From assembly GCF_042434915.1 (NCBI RefSeq), contig NZ_CP170198.1, forward strand, positions 930,001 through 994,000: a stretch of 64,000 nt of DNA, in the 5' to 3' direction. The stretch is from Aquimarina sp042434915. Its GTDB lineage: Bacteria > Bacteroidota > Bacteroidia > Flavobacteriales > Flavobacteriaceae. The notes below the pieces were generated by a model. The model worked only from the letters and a program-made list of their open reading frames with translations, made no database searches and was not told the DNA's origin. Below are positions 26,242-35,868 of this stretch, piece after piece; within the stretch, counting starts at the first letter, position 1, and each line of letters starts with the position of its first letter. The translations under genes and the position numbers were made by a program.

Positions 26242-27402
26242 GTGAAAAAAAACATTATTCTAATAATCCTAACTTTTTCAATCTCAATTTATGCACAAAA
26301 ACCAAGAGCAAGAGATTTAGGAATTCAGTTTGAAGGAAGTACTGGAAAATATAATGCTATAACAGATGTTAAAGGTGTTTCAGTTGGTCATTCTACTATT
26401 ATTTCAGGAAATGGAAAGAATGAATTAGGAAAAGGACCTATTCGAACTGGAGTGACTGCAATATTCCCAAGTGGAAAAAAGAAAAAACCCTTGTATGCAA
26501 ACTGGTATAGTCTAAATGGAAACGGAGAAATGACTGGAACTACTTGGATTACGGAATCTGGATTTTTAGAAACACCTATAATGCTGACTAATACATTTAG
26601 CGTAGGAACTGTTAGACAAGCAACTTTAAAATGGATGGTTGATACTTCTTGGAGCAATGAAGATTGGTGGTGGGCTTTTCCAGTTGTTGCTGAAACTTAT
26701 GACGGTTTTTTAAATGATATTTACGGATTTCAAGTGCAGGAAAAAAATGTTTTAGAAGCAATTGAAAATACTACTACCGAAAAAGTTGAAGAAGGCAATG
26801 TTGGAGGCGGAACTGGAATGATGAGTTTTGGATTTAAAGGCGGTATTGGAACTTCTTCTCGAGTTTTGAAATTTCCTGATACAACCTATACAGTTGGCGT
26901 GTTAGTTCAAGCAAATTATGGCGATAAAAAACGACTCAAAATAGATGGAGTTCCTGTTGGAAAAGAATTGAAAGACACCTTGAATCCTAAATACATAGCG
27001 CCACCGAAATCAAGAAGAAAAAGTGGTGATGGTTCTATTATTGTAGTCGTTGCCACTGATGTACCACTACTTCCGCATCAACTTAAAAGAATTTCTCAAC
27101 GTGTACCAATTGGAATTGGAAAATTAGGTGGAATTGGAGCAAATGGTTCAGGAGACATATTTATTGCTTTTTCGACTGCGAACCAAGAAGCGTATATTCG
27201 AGAAGGTAAAACTACAGTTCAAACAGTATCGAATGACTGGATGAATGATATTTTTGATGCCACAATTCAAGCTGTTGAAGAAGCAATTATAAATGCTATG
27301 GTAGCAGCTGAAACAATGGAAGGAATTAACGGAAATAAGGTTTATGCGTTACCACACAATAAACTGATTGAGATAATGAAAAAATATAATCGAATAAAAT
27401 AA
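26242..27402 (+). CDS. Cassette 9: secreted P1-family (DmpA-like) peptidase
   Basis: A 386-residue Ntn-type aminopeptidase/esterase of the P1/DmpA family. Signal peptide KKNIILIILTFSISIYAQ, then the family opening RARDLGI...AITDVKGVSVGHSTI. The autocleavage/nucleophile site is at GANGSGDIFIAFST, where the Ser after Gly becomes the N-terminal nucleophile, and GNVGGGTGMMSFGFKGGIGTSSR lies mid-protein. The GTG start at 26242 gives a proper signal peptide; TTG at the boundary would extend it. Probably acts on peptides or beta-peptides in the periplasm. Confidence 0.88.
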   Translation: MKKNIILIILTFSISIYAQKPRARDLGIQFEGSTGKYNAITDVKGVSVGHSTIISGNGKNELGKGPIRTGVTAIFPSGKKKKPLYANWYSLNGNGEMTGTTWITESGFLETPIMLTNTFSVGTVRQATLKWMVDTSWSNEDWWWAFPVVAETYDGFLNDIYGFQVQEKNVLEAIENTTTEKVEEGNVGGGTGMMSFGFKGGIGTSSRVLKFPDTTYTVGVLVQANYGDKKRLKIDGVPVGKELKDTLNPKYIAPPKSRRKSGDGSIIVVVATDVPLLPHQLKRISQRVPIGIGKLGGIGANGSGDIFIAFSTANQEAYIREGKTTVQTVSNDWMNDIFDATIQAVEEAIINAMVAAETMEGINGNKVYALPHNKLIEIMKKYNRIK

Positions 27403-27406
27403 CGAG

Positions 27407-27542
27407 GTACAACAATATATAACCGCAATTACGGGGGATGCAACTACGTCCAAATCCACTCTGTAATTGCTAAATCCTGTGTTTAATCAGAAAATAAACG
27501 CTAAATTTATCCGTAACTGACGGTTATACGAGACCGTTGTAC
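27407..27542 (+). repeat. attC of cassette 9 (type B)
   Basis: R' GTACAAC complements GTTGTAC. Arms ATATAACCG/CGGTTATACG. Ends ACCGTTGTACA. Confidence 0.9.
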
Positions 27543-27554
27543 ACAATACCTGAA

Positions 27555-28076
27555 ATGAAAATCGTAGCAAAAATATTAATACTACTTTTGACCTTAAATT
27601 TGCTTTCTTGCAAAGATTCAGCAAAAGAAACTATAGCATTATGTTCTTTGGAAATGGAAATGGATATTTTTCCAAAACCTATCGGAATTATAAACGATTA
27701 CGGACAAATATTCACGAAATCACAACGGACTGAATTAACAAACATTCTTTATGATTATTATGTTAAGACTAAGAGACAAATTGTAGTTGTAACCGTAGAT
27801 AGCATTAAACCCTATGTTGAAATCCAAAAATACGCAACTGATTTAGGAAATGATTGGAGAGTTGGAGCAGCAAAGAAAAATAACGGACTCGCAATAGTAG
27901 TCTGTAAACCTTGTCGACAAATCGGAATTGCAACTGGACTTGGAACTGAACTAATTTTAACCGACGAAATCTGCAAAGAAGTAATTGAGAAAACTATCAT
28001 ACCTGAATTTAAAAGTGGAGAATTCTATAACGGAATTAAAAACGGTGTGACTGAATTAATAGCTAAATGGAAATAA
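27555..28076 (+). CDS. Cassette 10: TPM-domain lipoprotein (copy 1)
   Basis: A 173-residue lipoprotein (lipobox LNLLSC). The TPM/YgcG-like domain has IGIINDYGQIFTKSQRTEL, IVVVTVDSI, YATDLGNDWRVGAAKKNNGLAIVV and GIATGLGTELILTDEICKEVI. TPM domains are periplasmic and linked to photosystem repair or phosphatase-like activity elsewhere; here the role is unknown. A near-identical copy (Y/D and V/L changes) is at 56423, and a more distant one at 50064. Confidence 0.87.
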   Translation: MKIVAKILILLLTLNLLSCKDSAKETIALCSLEMEMDIFPKPIGIINDYGQIFTKSQRTELTNILYDYYVKTKRQIVVVTVDSIKPYVEIQKYATDLGNDWRVGAAKKNNGLAIVVCKPCRQIGIATGLGTELILTDEICKEVIEKTIIPEFKSGEFYNGIKNGVTELIAKWK

Positions 28077-28084
28077 AGTACTGT

Positions 28085-28219
28085 GTACAACATTGTATAA
28101 AAATAATGCGTAAGTTTATTTCTAAATCAAAAGTTAGTGCCTGTTTGCTTGCTTCTGATTTTCCTACGGAAAATCCTCGCACTCAAACTACGCACTATTT
28201 TTATACGAGACCGTTATAA
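28085..28219 (+). repeat. attC of cassette 10 (type G, uninterrupted)
   Basis: R' GTACAAC (extended GTGTACAAC) complements GTTGTACAC. Arms TGTATAAAAATAATGCG and CGCACTATTTTTATACG pair. This is the empty counterpart of the attC split by IS copy 2. Ends CGAGACCGTTATAAG. Confidence 0.92.
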
Positions 28220-28239
28220 GCAAGTTCATAAATAACTAA

Positions 28240-28839
28240 ATGAAAAACATAATTTACTTTTTAATCTTTTCATCAATTGCCTTCTCTTGTCAGGATGAGC
28301 AAAATGAAATTATCCAAGAAATTGCGCCCAATGATGGTAAATGGATTAAAGGTGAAATAACTTATTGGATAGCAACTGAGGAAGATGGCATTTGGAATGA
28401 AATTAAACCTAATGATACACTAAAATATTCTAGATATGAAAAGTGTACTGAATTCAAACTAGTTGTTAATAATAACTTATCTATAGAAAAATTGGTACTG
28501 GTAGATCCGTTAACAGAAACCAAAATTTCAGAAACAGTAGAATATTCAAAAAGAATAAATGAAAACTTAGAAACTCTTATCAGTTTAAGATATGACTATA
28601 AGAGTGATAGCTATTTCTCTTATATTATCGATTCAATTGGTACGGAAAAAAAACGAAATAAAAATAAAGTAAAATTAGATAGTATCTATAAATATGCCGA
28701 AAAACACGGCTTATCTTTATGTGGAACAGCAGCTAATGAAATCTTACAAGAAGGTATTCCTGAGTTTCCAATACCTCGTGAAATAAGCTTAGATTCAACT
28801 ATATTAAAAATGAACCAGTGGAAAAACACAAGCTTATAA
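28240..28839 (+). CDS. Cassette 11: lipoprotein
   Basis: A 199-residue lipoprotein (lipobox SSIAFSC at residue 17). The mature part has ITYWIATEEDGIWNEIKPNDT and a charged C-terminal half. No family recognised. Its stop codon lies in the R' sequence of the attC. Confidence 0.75.
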   Translation: MKNIIYFLIFSSIAFSCQDEQNEIIQEIAPNDGKWIKGEITYWIATEEDGIWNEIKPNDTLKYSRYEKCTEFKLVVNNNLSIEKLVLVDPLTETKISETVEYSKRINENLETLISLRYDYKSDSYFSYIIDSIGTEKKRNKNKVKLDSIYKYAEKHGLSLCGTAANEILQEGIPEFPIPREISLDSTILKMNQWKNTSL

Positions 28840-29002
28840 CATTATATATGAAATCAGAGCAAAGTTTAGTCAATCGAAAGGTCATTTCCTTTTCGCAGTG
28901 GCGTTAGATTTTTATAAATTGAATAAGAAATAAAAATACGCAGATAGATCGATTGGCTCAGGCTTTTTTGCCTTGCTCCGATTCATATATTTGGCGTTAT
29001 CA
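28834..29002 (+). repeat. attC of cassette 11 (type C)
   Basis: R' TTATAAC (extended CTTATAAC) complements GTTATAAG. Arms ATATATGAAATC/GATTCATATAT; loop flanks CAGAGC/GCTCCG. TATATTTG just before the junction matches the -7 box. Confidence 0.9.
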
Positions 29003-29021
29003 ACAATACAAAAAGTGATAA

Positions 29022-29660
29022 ATGAAAAAACTTTATTTAGCTCTTGGAGCATTATTAATTACATTCAATTCAATCTTTTCACAAGATCAAAAAATCAATT
29101 TCGGAATGATCGCAGGAATGAACTACTCTTCTTTATTAAAAGCGGAAAGTGAAATTCCAACTGATTATAAAGGAAAAGTGGGGTTCTTAATTGGAGGATT
29201 TGTAAATATTAATCTTACCGAAAAACTCTCTATACAACCAGAATTAATGTTCTCTTTACAAGGAGGAGATTTTTCAATTGATCCAAACAGAGTTTTTAAT
29301 AATGGTGATCCAAATTCACCTATTTCGCTTTCAAATATTGAAGGAAAGATAAATGAGTCAATGATTTTACTTCCTATAACTGCTAATATTCATTTCAATA
29401 ATAAAATAGAGATGCAAATTGGTCCACAGTTAGGCTATAGTATTAAAAGAAAAATAGAATACGATACTGAAATAGTAATAGAAGGTGATTTCTTCCAACT
29501 TGAGCCAGATTCTAAAAAAATTGAATTAGGTGCAATTCTAGACTTGGGATATAATTTGTCTGAAAAATTAAGAATCGGAATACGCTATGCTTACGGGCTA
29601 ATTAAACGCCAAAATGTTAACACTTCAGTGTTTTCATTAGGTTTACAATATCAGATTTGA
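29022..29660 (+). CDS. Cassette 12: PorT-like outer-membrane beta-barrel (copy 1 of 3)
   Basis: A 212-residue protein with a signal peptide (KLYLALGALLITFNSIFS, cleavage near SQD). It has alternating beta strands typical of OMP_b-brl_2: INFGMIAGMNYSSLL, GFLIGGFVNINLTEKLSIQPELMFSLQGG, LLPITANIHF, MQIGPQLGYSI, a C-terminal LRIGIRYAYGL and the final aromatic-ending strand SVFSLGLQYQI. Identical proteins are encoded at 50742 and 58540. Confidence 0.9.
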   Translation: MKKLYLALGALLITFNSIFSQDQKINFGMIAGMNYSSLLKAESEIPTDYKGKVGFLIGGFVNINLTEKLSIQPELMFSLQGGDFSIDPNRVFNNGDPNSPISLSNIEGKINESMILLPITANIHFNNKIEMQIGPQLGYSIKRKIEYDTEIVIEGDFFQLEPDSKKIELGAILDLGYNLSEKLRIGIRYAYGLIKRQNVNTSVFSLGLQYQI

Positions 29661-29670
29661 CAAGAAAAGT

Positions 29671-29842
29671 TGATAACATCATATATGAAATCAGAGCAAA
29701 GTTTAGTACTAGATCGAAATATTATTCCCTTTTGTAATGGCGCTTAAATTTTTATAAGTTTAAAAAGAAATAAAAATGCGCAGATAAATCAATTGGTTCA
29801 GGTATGCTTGCCTTGCTCCGATTCATATATTTAGCGTTGGCA
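29671..29842 (+). repeat. attC of cassette 12 (type C)
   Basis: R' TGATAAC (extended TTGATAAC) complements GTTATCAA. Arms ATATATGAAATC/GATTCATATAT. Ends TTAGCGTTGGCAA. Confidence 0.9.
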
Positions 29843-29883
29843 ACAAGCTGAAAAACGAACTAACCAAAACAAAAGACAACTGA

Positions 29884-31122
29884 ATGAAAAAATCAATATT
29901 AATTATATTTCTGCTTTCAATATCAATTTCTTGTAAACAAAAAACAGAATCAAAATCAACCAAAACAAAAGATTATACAATTCTTAACGATTCTTTGAAT
30001 TCGGGTTTGAAAGATATTTACGAAAAGAAATCTATTGTCGGATTTTCAGTCGCAGTTGTAAATGGAAAGGAGACAATATTTAACCAAGGGTTTGGTTATT
30101 CCGATTTAGAGAAAGAAGTAAAATACACAAGCAAAACAAACCAAAAAATTGCTTCTATTTCAAAAACACTAATTGCTGTTTCTCTGCTAAAAGCACAGGA
30201 GTTAGGAAAACTTAATTTGGATGACCCAATTAATAAATACTTGCCATTTAAAGTCTTTAACCCAAATCATCCTGATAATGCGATTACAATACGACATTTA
30301 GCGACTCATACTTCAACTATTGGAGATATTGATGCATTTTTTCTAAACTCTTACATAATTGACAGCACAGGAAATTCGAAAAATGCTCTTCCATATGATT
30401 ATTTTAAGAAAGCGGAAAGCAAAATACCACTTATTGATTTTACAAAAAAACTACTTGATAAAAATGGAGAATGGTATTCTTTGAACATTTTTTCCAAGAA
30501 CAGACCCGGAGAAAAATTTCAATACTCAAATACAGCATCTACATTATGTGCTTTAATTATTCAAATTGCTACAAATGAACCATATGAACAATTTGCTCGC
30601 AGACATATTCTTGTTCCTTTAAAAATGACAAATTCTAGATGGTCTATTGAAAGTAGTACTAGCAAAAACGACAGCAGACATTATATTGATAATAAAAGAG
30701 TTACTACTAATTACTCTACCAACTCTTATCCAGAGAATGGTTTTATAACTTCGAGTACAGATTTAGCAAAATATCTATCAGAGCTAATAAATGGATATTC
30801 AGGAAAGGGTACTATTTTAACTAAAGAAGGGTATAATGAACTTTTCAAAAAACAACTTTCAAAAGAACAAATAGGAAAACGGAGAGATGGAACTTTAGGT
30901 ATCTTTTTTGAGCACACGAATGATTTTATGGGAGATTCTACCATCTCAATAGGTCATAATGGTAGCGACCCAGGAACACTAACTGCAATGTACTTTAATC
31001 CCAAAACACTTATTGGAAAAATAGTTCTCACAAATACAGACTTTGACTTTGACGAAAATGTAATGCCTCAATTTACAGATATTTGGACTGAATTAAAGAA
31101 ATATGAAGAAAAGCTAGATTGA
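29884..31122 (+). CDS. Cassette 13: serine hydrolase lipoprotein, beta-lactamase family (copy 1)
   Basis: A 412-residue class C/AmpC-like serine hydrolase. Lipobox SISISC (Cys17). Catalytic SxxK is S91-I-S-K94 in NQKIASISKTLIAV; the Tyr motif is YSN in KFQYSNTAS; IGHNGSDPG takes the KTG position (HxG form). Such HxG members are usually esterases or peptidases, so resistance should not be assumed. An identical protein is at 53909. The leader of 47 bp is the longest among coding cassettes. Confidence 0.9.
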   Translation: MKKSILIIFLLSISISCKQKTESKSTKTKDYTILNDSLNSGLKDIYEKKSIVGFSVAVVNGKETIFNQGFGYSDLEKEVKYTSKTNQKIASISKTLIAVSLLKAQELGKLNLDDPINKYLPFKVFNPNHPDNAITIRHLATHTSTIGDIDAFFLNSYIIDSTGNSKNALPYDYFKKAESKIPLIDFTKKLLDKNGEWYSLNIFSKNRPGEKFQYSNTASTLCALIIQIATNEPYEQFARRHILVPLKMTNSRWSIESSTSKNDSRHYIDNKRVTTNYSTNSYPENGFITSSTDLAKYLSELINGYSGKGTILTKEGYNELFKKQLSKEQIGKRRDGTLGIFFEHTNDFMGDSTISIGHNGSDPGTLTAMYFNPKTLIGKIVLTNTDFDFDENVMPQFTDIWTELKKYEEKLD

Positions 31123-31134
31123 GGAAAAGCCAGT

Positions 31135-31335
31135 TGCCAACATTGTATATAAAAAATAGCACAAGTCATTGCAAACCCAAAGGTTTGGGTGTTTTTGGAA
31201 AGTCACCAAATTTTTAAATTTGACGATTTCCAATAAAAAAAGATAAATAGTAAAATTTAAAAATTCGGCTTGTGTATCATCTGAAAAGTAACAGCTTATT
31301 TTCAGCGCTACTTTTCATATACGGAGACGTTATGC
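31135..31335 (+). repeat. attC of cassette 13 (type F)
   Basis: R' TGCCAAC (extended TTGCCAAC) complements GTTGGCAA. Arms TGTATAT/CATATACG. An inner AAATTTTTAAATTTGACG region and TTTCC/GGAAA pairing. 201 bp, the longest type. Confidence 0.88.
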
Positions 31336-31754
31336 TCAAGCATCAGAAGTGGAAACAGCACCTGAAAAGCAGAACGTAAGCAATACGTTTGACGGACGGG
31401 CTACACTGCAAAGACCTGAGTATTTTTTCAAAGATTTTTACCGATTAAAAAGTTGGAGCTTTTCCCCGATTCGGACGCTGTACGCGGTAGCGAACTTACG
31501 TTGGTTAAGCCTATTCCAATAGTAACAAAGCGATCGCGAGAGTTAGAAAAGCAATACGCAAGGGTTTCGTAAGAAATTATCGCTTTGCTAAGCAAGTTTG
31601 CAAAATACAGGCTTCATAAAAGCCAGAGCATAACAAAATGTATAAGTTCATAGCGGCTGAAATTCCTAACGGAATTTCACGCACATTTGCTATCTTTGAG
31701 CTGTGCGGAACATTCTTTTTCGAGTTTGCCCGCTACGAAATTATACATTAAGCG
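31330..31754 (+). mobile_element. Cassette 14: ORF-less cassette (copy 3)
   Basis: A 425-bp member of the family described for cassette 3; R' GCATAAC at 31628-31634. The start GTTATGCTC is fully complementary to GAGCATAAC. Cassettes 14 and 17 appear identical, and cassette 43 differs at one visible base near the end. Confidence 0.85.
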
Positions 31755-32177
31755 TTATGCCCAAGCATCAGAAGTGAAAACAGCACCTGAAAAGCAATAC
31801 GTAAACAGACTCTAAACGGACGGGCTACACTGCAAAGACCTGAGTATTTTTTCAAAGATTTTTACCGATTGAAAAGTTGGAGCTTTTCCCTGATTCGGAC
31901 GCTGTACGCGGTAGCTAACCTGTGTTGGTTAAGCCTATTCCAATAGTAACAAAGCGATCGCGAGAGTTAGAAAAGCAATACGCAAGGGTTTCGTAAGAAA
32001 TTATCGCTTTGCTAAGCAAGTTTGCAAAATACAGGCTTCATAAAAGCCAGAACATAACAAAATGTATAAGTTCATAGCGGCTGAAATTCCTCACGGAATT
32101 TCACGCGCATTTGCTATCTTTGAGCTATGCGGAACATTCTTTTTCGAGTTTGCCCGCTACTAATTATACATTAAACG
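31755..32177 (+). mobile_element. Cassette 15: ORF-less cassette (copy 4)
   Basis: A 423-bp family member directly following another copy, so two lie in tandem but differ in sequence (for example AGCTAACCTGTG here against AGCGAACTTACG). This argues for separate insertions rather than slippage. The terminal spacer reads ATTAAACG. Confidence 0.85.
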
Positions 32178-32202
32178 TTGGCGTGCATTTAATACAAACA
32201 TT

Positions 32203-32910
32203 ATGGATAACTGTTACAATTGTGGAATAGAATTGAATGATGAAAATCGGACAAGAGAGCATATTCCAGCTCAAAACACATTTGCAGGATACTCAAACGA
32301 ATACAAGCAGAATCGATTAACTGTTCCTGCCTGTCATACTTGTAATAACCAATATTCAAAAATTGACCAAGAAGTTCGAGATGCAATTGGAATTATGAAT
32401 GAGGATAATGAAGAACAGCAAGAACTGACAAGAAAATCAGTTAAATCAATAATGAGAAGAAGAAATTGGATGGACAGGGTTCATTTTTCTGACGGGAAGG
32501 TCGTTGCCGTATCATTTGACTATAATGTTTTTAGAGAATTACATATTAAGAACTTTAAAGGTGTTTTTTATGAAAAATATGGTTATCCAATTCCAGATAA
32601 ATATGGAATTGAAATAATTGCGGAAGGAGATGAAGAAGACCAAAAACTAATGGGAATTGCCCAACATCTTTATAATTATGTTTCAGAAGGAAATGACTGG
32701 AATGTTTCAGGACACGAAGATATTTTTCAATACAAAATGAAATCGTTAACTCCAGACGCAAATGACCAAATTTTTGATAGTTCTGATTTGAAAAATGCTC
32801 TAGGAATTGTTTCTGTGTTAGTATATCACAAAAATTTAAGTCCAGTAATTATCGCTGCAAAAAAGGACTTTCTTGAAAGAATAAAAACGACACGCCAACA
32901 ACGTGTATAA
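32203..32910 (+). CDS. Cassette 16: HNH-type endonuclease-like protein
   Basis: A 235-residue protein with a zinc-type HNH start: C4-x-x-C7, REH20IP and C44-x-x-C47-NNQ, as in HNH_5-like nucleases. The rest has no assigned domain. It may be a nuclease used in defence or conflict (inference). Its last codons and stop lie inside the attC (R' CGCCAAC at 32893), so the C-terminal sequence TTRQQRV is partly attC-derived. Confidence 0.78.
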   Translation: MDNCYNCGIELNDENRTREHIPAQNTFAGYSNEYKQNRLTVPACHTCNNQYSKIDQEVRDAIGIMNEDNEEQQELTRKSVKSIMRRRNWMDRVHFSDGKVVAVSFDYNVFRELHIKNFKGVFYEKYGYPIPDKYGIEIIAEGDEEDQKLMGIAQHLYNYVSEGNDWNVSGHEDIFQYKMKSLTPDANDQIFDSSDLKNALGIVSVLVYHKNLSPVIIAAKKDFLERIKTTRQQRV

Positions 32911-33087
32911 AACATAGCTAATAAGTACTAAATCGAAAGTTTGGATCTTATTTGTTAAGACCGCCAAATTTTTAATTTGGCTTTTAAAAGTGATAAATTA
33001 AAAACAAAATATAAAAATTCGGCTCTGTGTTAACTCAAAAATTTAGTGTCTTTTTGCACGCTACGTTTCATACACAAGCCGTTATGC
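32893..33087 (+). repeat. attC of cassette 16 (type F)
   Basis: R' CGCCAAC complements GTTGGCG, extended as ACACGCCAAC against GTTGGCGTG. Arms GTGTATAAAACATAGC/GCTACGTTTCATACAC. Inner hairpin GCCAAATTTTTAATTTGGC. Confidence 0.9.
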
Positions 33088-33506
33088 TCAAGCATCAGAA
33101 GTGGAAACAGCACCTGAAAAGCAGAACGTAAGCAATACGTTTGACGGACGGGCTACACTGCAAAGACCTGAGTATTTTTTCAAAGATTTTTACCGATTAA
33201 AAAGTTGGAGCTTTTCCCCGATTCGGACGCTGTACGCGGTAGCGAACTTACGTTGGTTAAGCCTATTCCAATAGTAACAAAGCGATCGCGAGAGTTAGAA
33301 AAGCAATACGCAAGGGTTTCGTAAGAAATTATCGCTTTGCTAAGCAAGTTTGCAAAATACAGGCTTCATAAAAGCCAGAGCATAACAAAATGTATAAGTT
33401 CATAGCGGCTGAAATTCCTAACGGAATTTCACGCACATTTGCTATCTTTGAGCTGTGCGGAACATTCTTTTTCGAGTTTGCCCGCTACGAAATTATACAT
33501 TAAGCG
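33082..33506 (+). mobile_element. Cassette 17: ORF-less cassette (copy 5)
   Basis: A 425-bp family member, the same GTTATGCTC subtype and sequence as cassette 14. It is followed by GTTATAGCC, a different neighbour, showing that the unit moved as a whole. Confidence 0.85.
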
Positions 33507-33526
33507 TTATAGCCAATCAAATAAAT

Positions 33527-34558
33527 ATGCTGACAGAATCCGATTTTGAAAATCTCCTAAATAAAAGTGAAAGTACAACATTGGACTTTAAAAAAGATTT
33601 TTATGACTTCAGCAACGATAATAATAAGCAAGTAACTTCTAAATTTGTTAAGGATGTAATTTCCTTTTCAAATACAATACGGACGGAAAACGCTTATATT
33701 ATTTTTGGAGTTAAAGAACTCGAAAGCGGTGAACTAAATCTGGTTGGAATTTCAAAAAAGGTCGATGATGCAATACTACAAGAGAAAGTAAAAAGTAAAG
33801 TAACTCCAAGACCTGTTTTTCTTTATTACAGCATTAAATATCAGGGAAAATTATTTGGTGTTCTTGAATTCCCAGTCACTAAATATGAAATGCCAATAAT
33901 TCCAATAGTAAGTTCTTTAAAAGGTCTGGATCCTGAAAAGGTTTACTATAGAAATGGTACCTCTAACACAGAAGCTAGCCCATACGACGTAATTAGAATC
34001 AATGATTGGCTAAGAAGATTGCCTCAAGAAGAAAATCCAAATTCTATTAATGACGACATATCTAAATATTTAACGGAGCTTACAAAAAATGAACACAAAC
34101 TCTCTGTTATAATATCAGAATTGCTACAAATATCTAAAAAGCATAATTTACAACGATTAAAAGAGTTTTGTGAGGATCAAATCAAAGGTATCAATTCGGG
34201 AAAAACGGACGGTTATGGTTATAGAACACAAAAGGTTCATATCTCTTGGAACAAGGTGGAAATTAATCCTTATTCAATAATCAAACCAACAGCCCAATCA
34301 ATGAAGAATGATTTTGACAATCATAAAGAATTTTTTGATTTCAAATTAATTCTGCAGCATCCAATAATTGAAATTGAAAATCTTCTAGAGAGAATAGGTA
34401 ATAACCCAGATTTTTATTTAACTTTTAAAACTGATACTGTCTCCGCTCTAGATATGGAACGAAAAAGAGACTTGTATATTTATCTATTTGCGGAAAACAT
34501 CATTATGCTTTATAAAAACATAAGACAAAAAGCAATAGATCTTCTAATGGAAATTTAA
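33527..34558 (+). CDS. Cassette 18: AlbA_2/Schlafen-type domain protein
   Basis: A 343-residue protein. Residues 1-170 form an AlbA_2 (Schlafen-like, divergent AAA_4) domain: ESTTLDFKKDF, VKDVISFSNTIRTENAYIIFGVKE, then VYYRNGTSNTEASPYDVIRINDW. The C-terminal part is helical and unassigned. AlbA_2 proteins act as nucleic-acid-binding regulators or in phage defence. The frame is open through the preceding attC to a GTG at 33455; ATG at 33527 is the natural start. Confidence 0.82.
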   Translation: MLTESDFENLLNKSESTTLDFKKDFYDFSNDNNKQVTSKFVKDVISFSNTIRTENAYIIFGVKELESGELNLVGISKKVDDAILQEKVKSKVTPRPVFLYYSIKYQGKLFGVLEFPVTKYEMPIIPIVSSLKGLDPEKVYYRNGTSNTEASPYDVIRINDWLRRLPQEENPNSINDDISKYLTELTKNEHKLSVIISELLQISKKHNLQRLKEFCEDQIKGINSGKTDGYGYRTQKVHISWNKVEINPYSIIKPTAQSMKNDFDNHKEFFDFKLILQHPIIEIENLLERIGNNPDFYLTFKTDTVSALDMERKRDLYIYLFAENIIMLYKNIRQKAIDLLMEI

Positions 34559-34563
34559 AAAGG

Positions 34564-34631
34564 CTATAACAATTTGTATATTGCATATGCTTCCTTCGGG
34601 AAGCAAACGCAACATACAAGGGACGTTGTGT
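34564..34631 (+). repeat. attC of cassette 18 (type D, short)
   Basis: 68 bp. R' CTATAAC (extended GGCTATAAC) complements GTTATAGCC. Arms TTTGTAT/ATACAAG. Central hairpin GCTTCCTTCGGGAAGC. Confidence 0.92.
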
Positions 34632-34657
34632 TTCATTAGGAAAACCTAAAAAATAAT

Positions 34658-35332
34658 ATGAATATCTCCGAACGTGCTCAAAAATATTTACAGACGTTAA
34701 AAAGAGATTCTAATTTTGTTTCAGACGAAAAAGAAACTAAGGAATATCTTTTTAGTCAGAATATTGAGACAACAGATGAATTCTTGAAATTCCAAGTACA
34801 ATATTCTGGATATGAATTGACAATTGATAATGATTGTGGGAATTCATTTTCTGCTTCTTTATTTTCTAAAACTCAAATTAAAAAAAACTTAAAACTAGAA
34901 ATTGAAAAAGCTGGAGATAGATATATAGAGGTTTGTGGTGACCATAAAACCGCTCAATTCACTTTTTTTCTGACTCATAAAGGTGAATTTTGCACATTAG
35001 ACGATGATGATTTACCAAATATCCTTCATTCTTCTTTTGATAAATTAGTGGAGGAATATGCATTAAGAAATGAAATTTCTGATTGGGATTCCAATCCATA
35101 CTATCACGAAATAAAAGATATTAATCGGTTAGAAAGGTTAATGAATGATAATTTTGATGTTATTGAGGAATGTTCGGACGAATATTCTACTTGGTGGAGA
35201 AAAGATAGTTTGATTGCTGTTAAAGGTGTTTGGTTGGATAGACCAGAATTTTATTTTCGTATTTATGGAAAAAATGAAGATGAATGTTATGATTTTATTG
35301 AGGAATTGTCGGATAAGAATATAATAAAATAA
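34658..35332 (+). CDS. Cassette 19: hypothetical acidic protein
   Basis: A 224-residue acidic soluble protein. The N-terminus has FLKFQVQYSGYELTI and the middle FTFFLTHKGEFCTLDDDDLPNILHSSFDKLVEEYAL, loosely reminiscent of SMI1/KNR4 (SUKH) immunity proteins, but the match is weak. The C-terminus is an alpha/beta segment (WLDRPEFYFRIYGKNEDECYDF). Confidence 0.7.
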   Translation: MNISERAQKYLQTLKRDSNFVSDEKETKEYLFSQNIETTDEFLKFQVQYSGYELTIDNDCGNSFSASLFSKTQIKKNLKLEIEKAGDRYIEVCGDHKTAQFTFFLTHKGEFCTLDDDDLPNILHSSFDKLVEEYALRNEISDWDSNPYYHEIKDINRLERLMNDNFDVIEECSDEYSTWWRKDSLIAVKGVWLDRPEFYFRIYGKNEDECYDFIEELSDKNIIK

Positions 35333-35337
35333 CGAAA

Positions 35338-35405
35338 ACACAACAATTTGTATATTGCATATGCCGCCTTCGGCAGGCAAACGCACCATACAAGAGACGT
35401 TACCT
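35338..35405 (+). repeat. attC of cassette 19 (type D, short)
   Basis: R' ACACAAC (extended AACACAAC) complements GTTGTGTT. Central hairpin TGCCGCCTTCGGCAGGCA. 68 bp. Confidence 0.92.
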
Positions 35406-35417
35406 GCAAGCAGAAAA

Positions 35418-35849
35418 ATGAATATTCCAAAAACATCAGATGACCTTAAAAATGAATTCTATTCCTCAATTGACTTAATTGATAAAATAGGAGATCTAAG
35501 AATTCGACAGCTGACTGAAAAACTGAACAAAGTTTCGGATGAAATTATTGTGATGGGAATAATCAAAATATTTGAAAATACGGACAGACAAGAATCGCAA
35601 TATACTGACCAAAAATATGCAGGAAAAATATTGACCGAACTAAAACCGAAAACTGACATTGATTTAAACCTAATTCTAAAATCAACTCTTGGAAATTGGA
35701 ATAAAAGTGTTGAAGAGTTTCCGTTTTGGTTAAAAGAAAATTATGGAATCGATTTACTCAAAATCAAACTGACTGAATTGGAAACTCTAGATCTGACTCA
35801 ATTGGAATCGGACAAATTGAAAACAATCAAATGGTGGCTAAGAATATAA
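35418..35849 (+). CDS. Cassette 20: helical hypothetical protein
   Basis: A 143-residue mostly helical protein (MNIPKTSDDLKNEFYSSIDL; C-terminus WWLRI). No family recognised. The frame is open back into the previous attC, but ATG at 35418 lies 18 bp inside the cassette. Confidence 0.7.
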   Translation: MNIPKTSDDLKNEFYSSIDLIDKIGDLRIRQLTEKLNKVSDEIIVMGIIKIFENTDRQESQYTDQKYAGKILTELKPKTDIDLNLILKSTLGNWNKSVEEFPFWLKENYGIDLLKIKLTELETLDLTQLESDKLKTIKWWLRI

Positions 35850-35868
35850 TATTGAATAAAAGCCAGCA

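Noticed and set aside
29884..31122. Antibiotic-resistance beta-lactamase
   Set aside because: The family motifs are present, but the HxG form and lipoprotein anchor fit esterase/peptidase-like members; no basis for a resistance claim.
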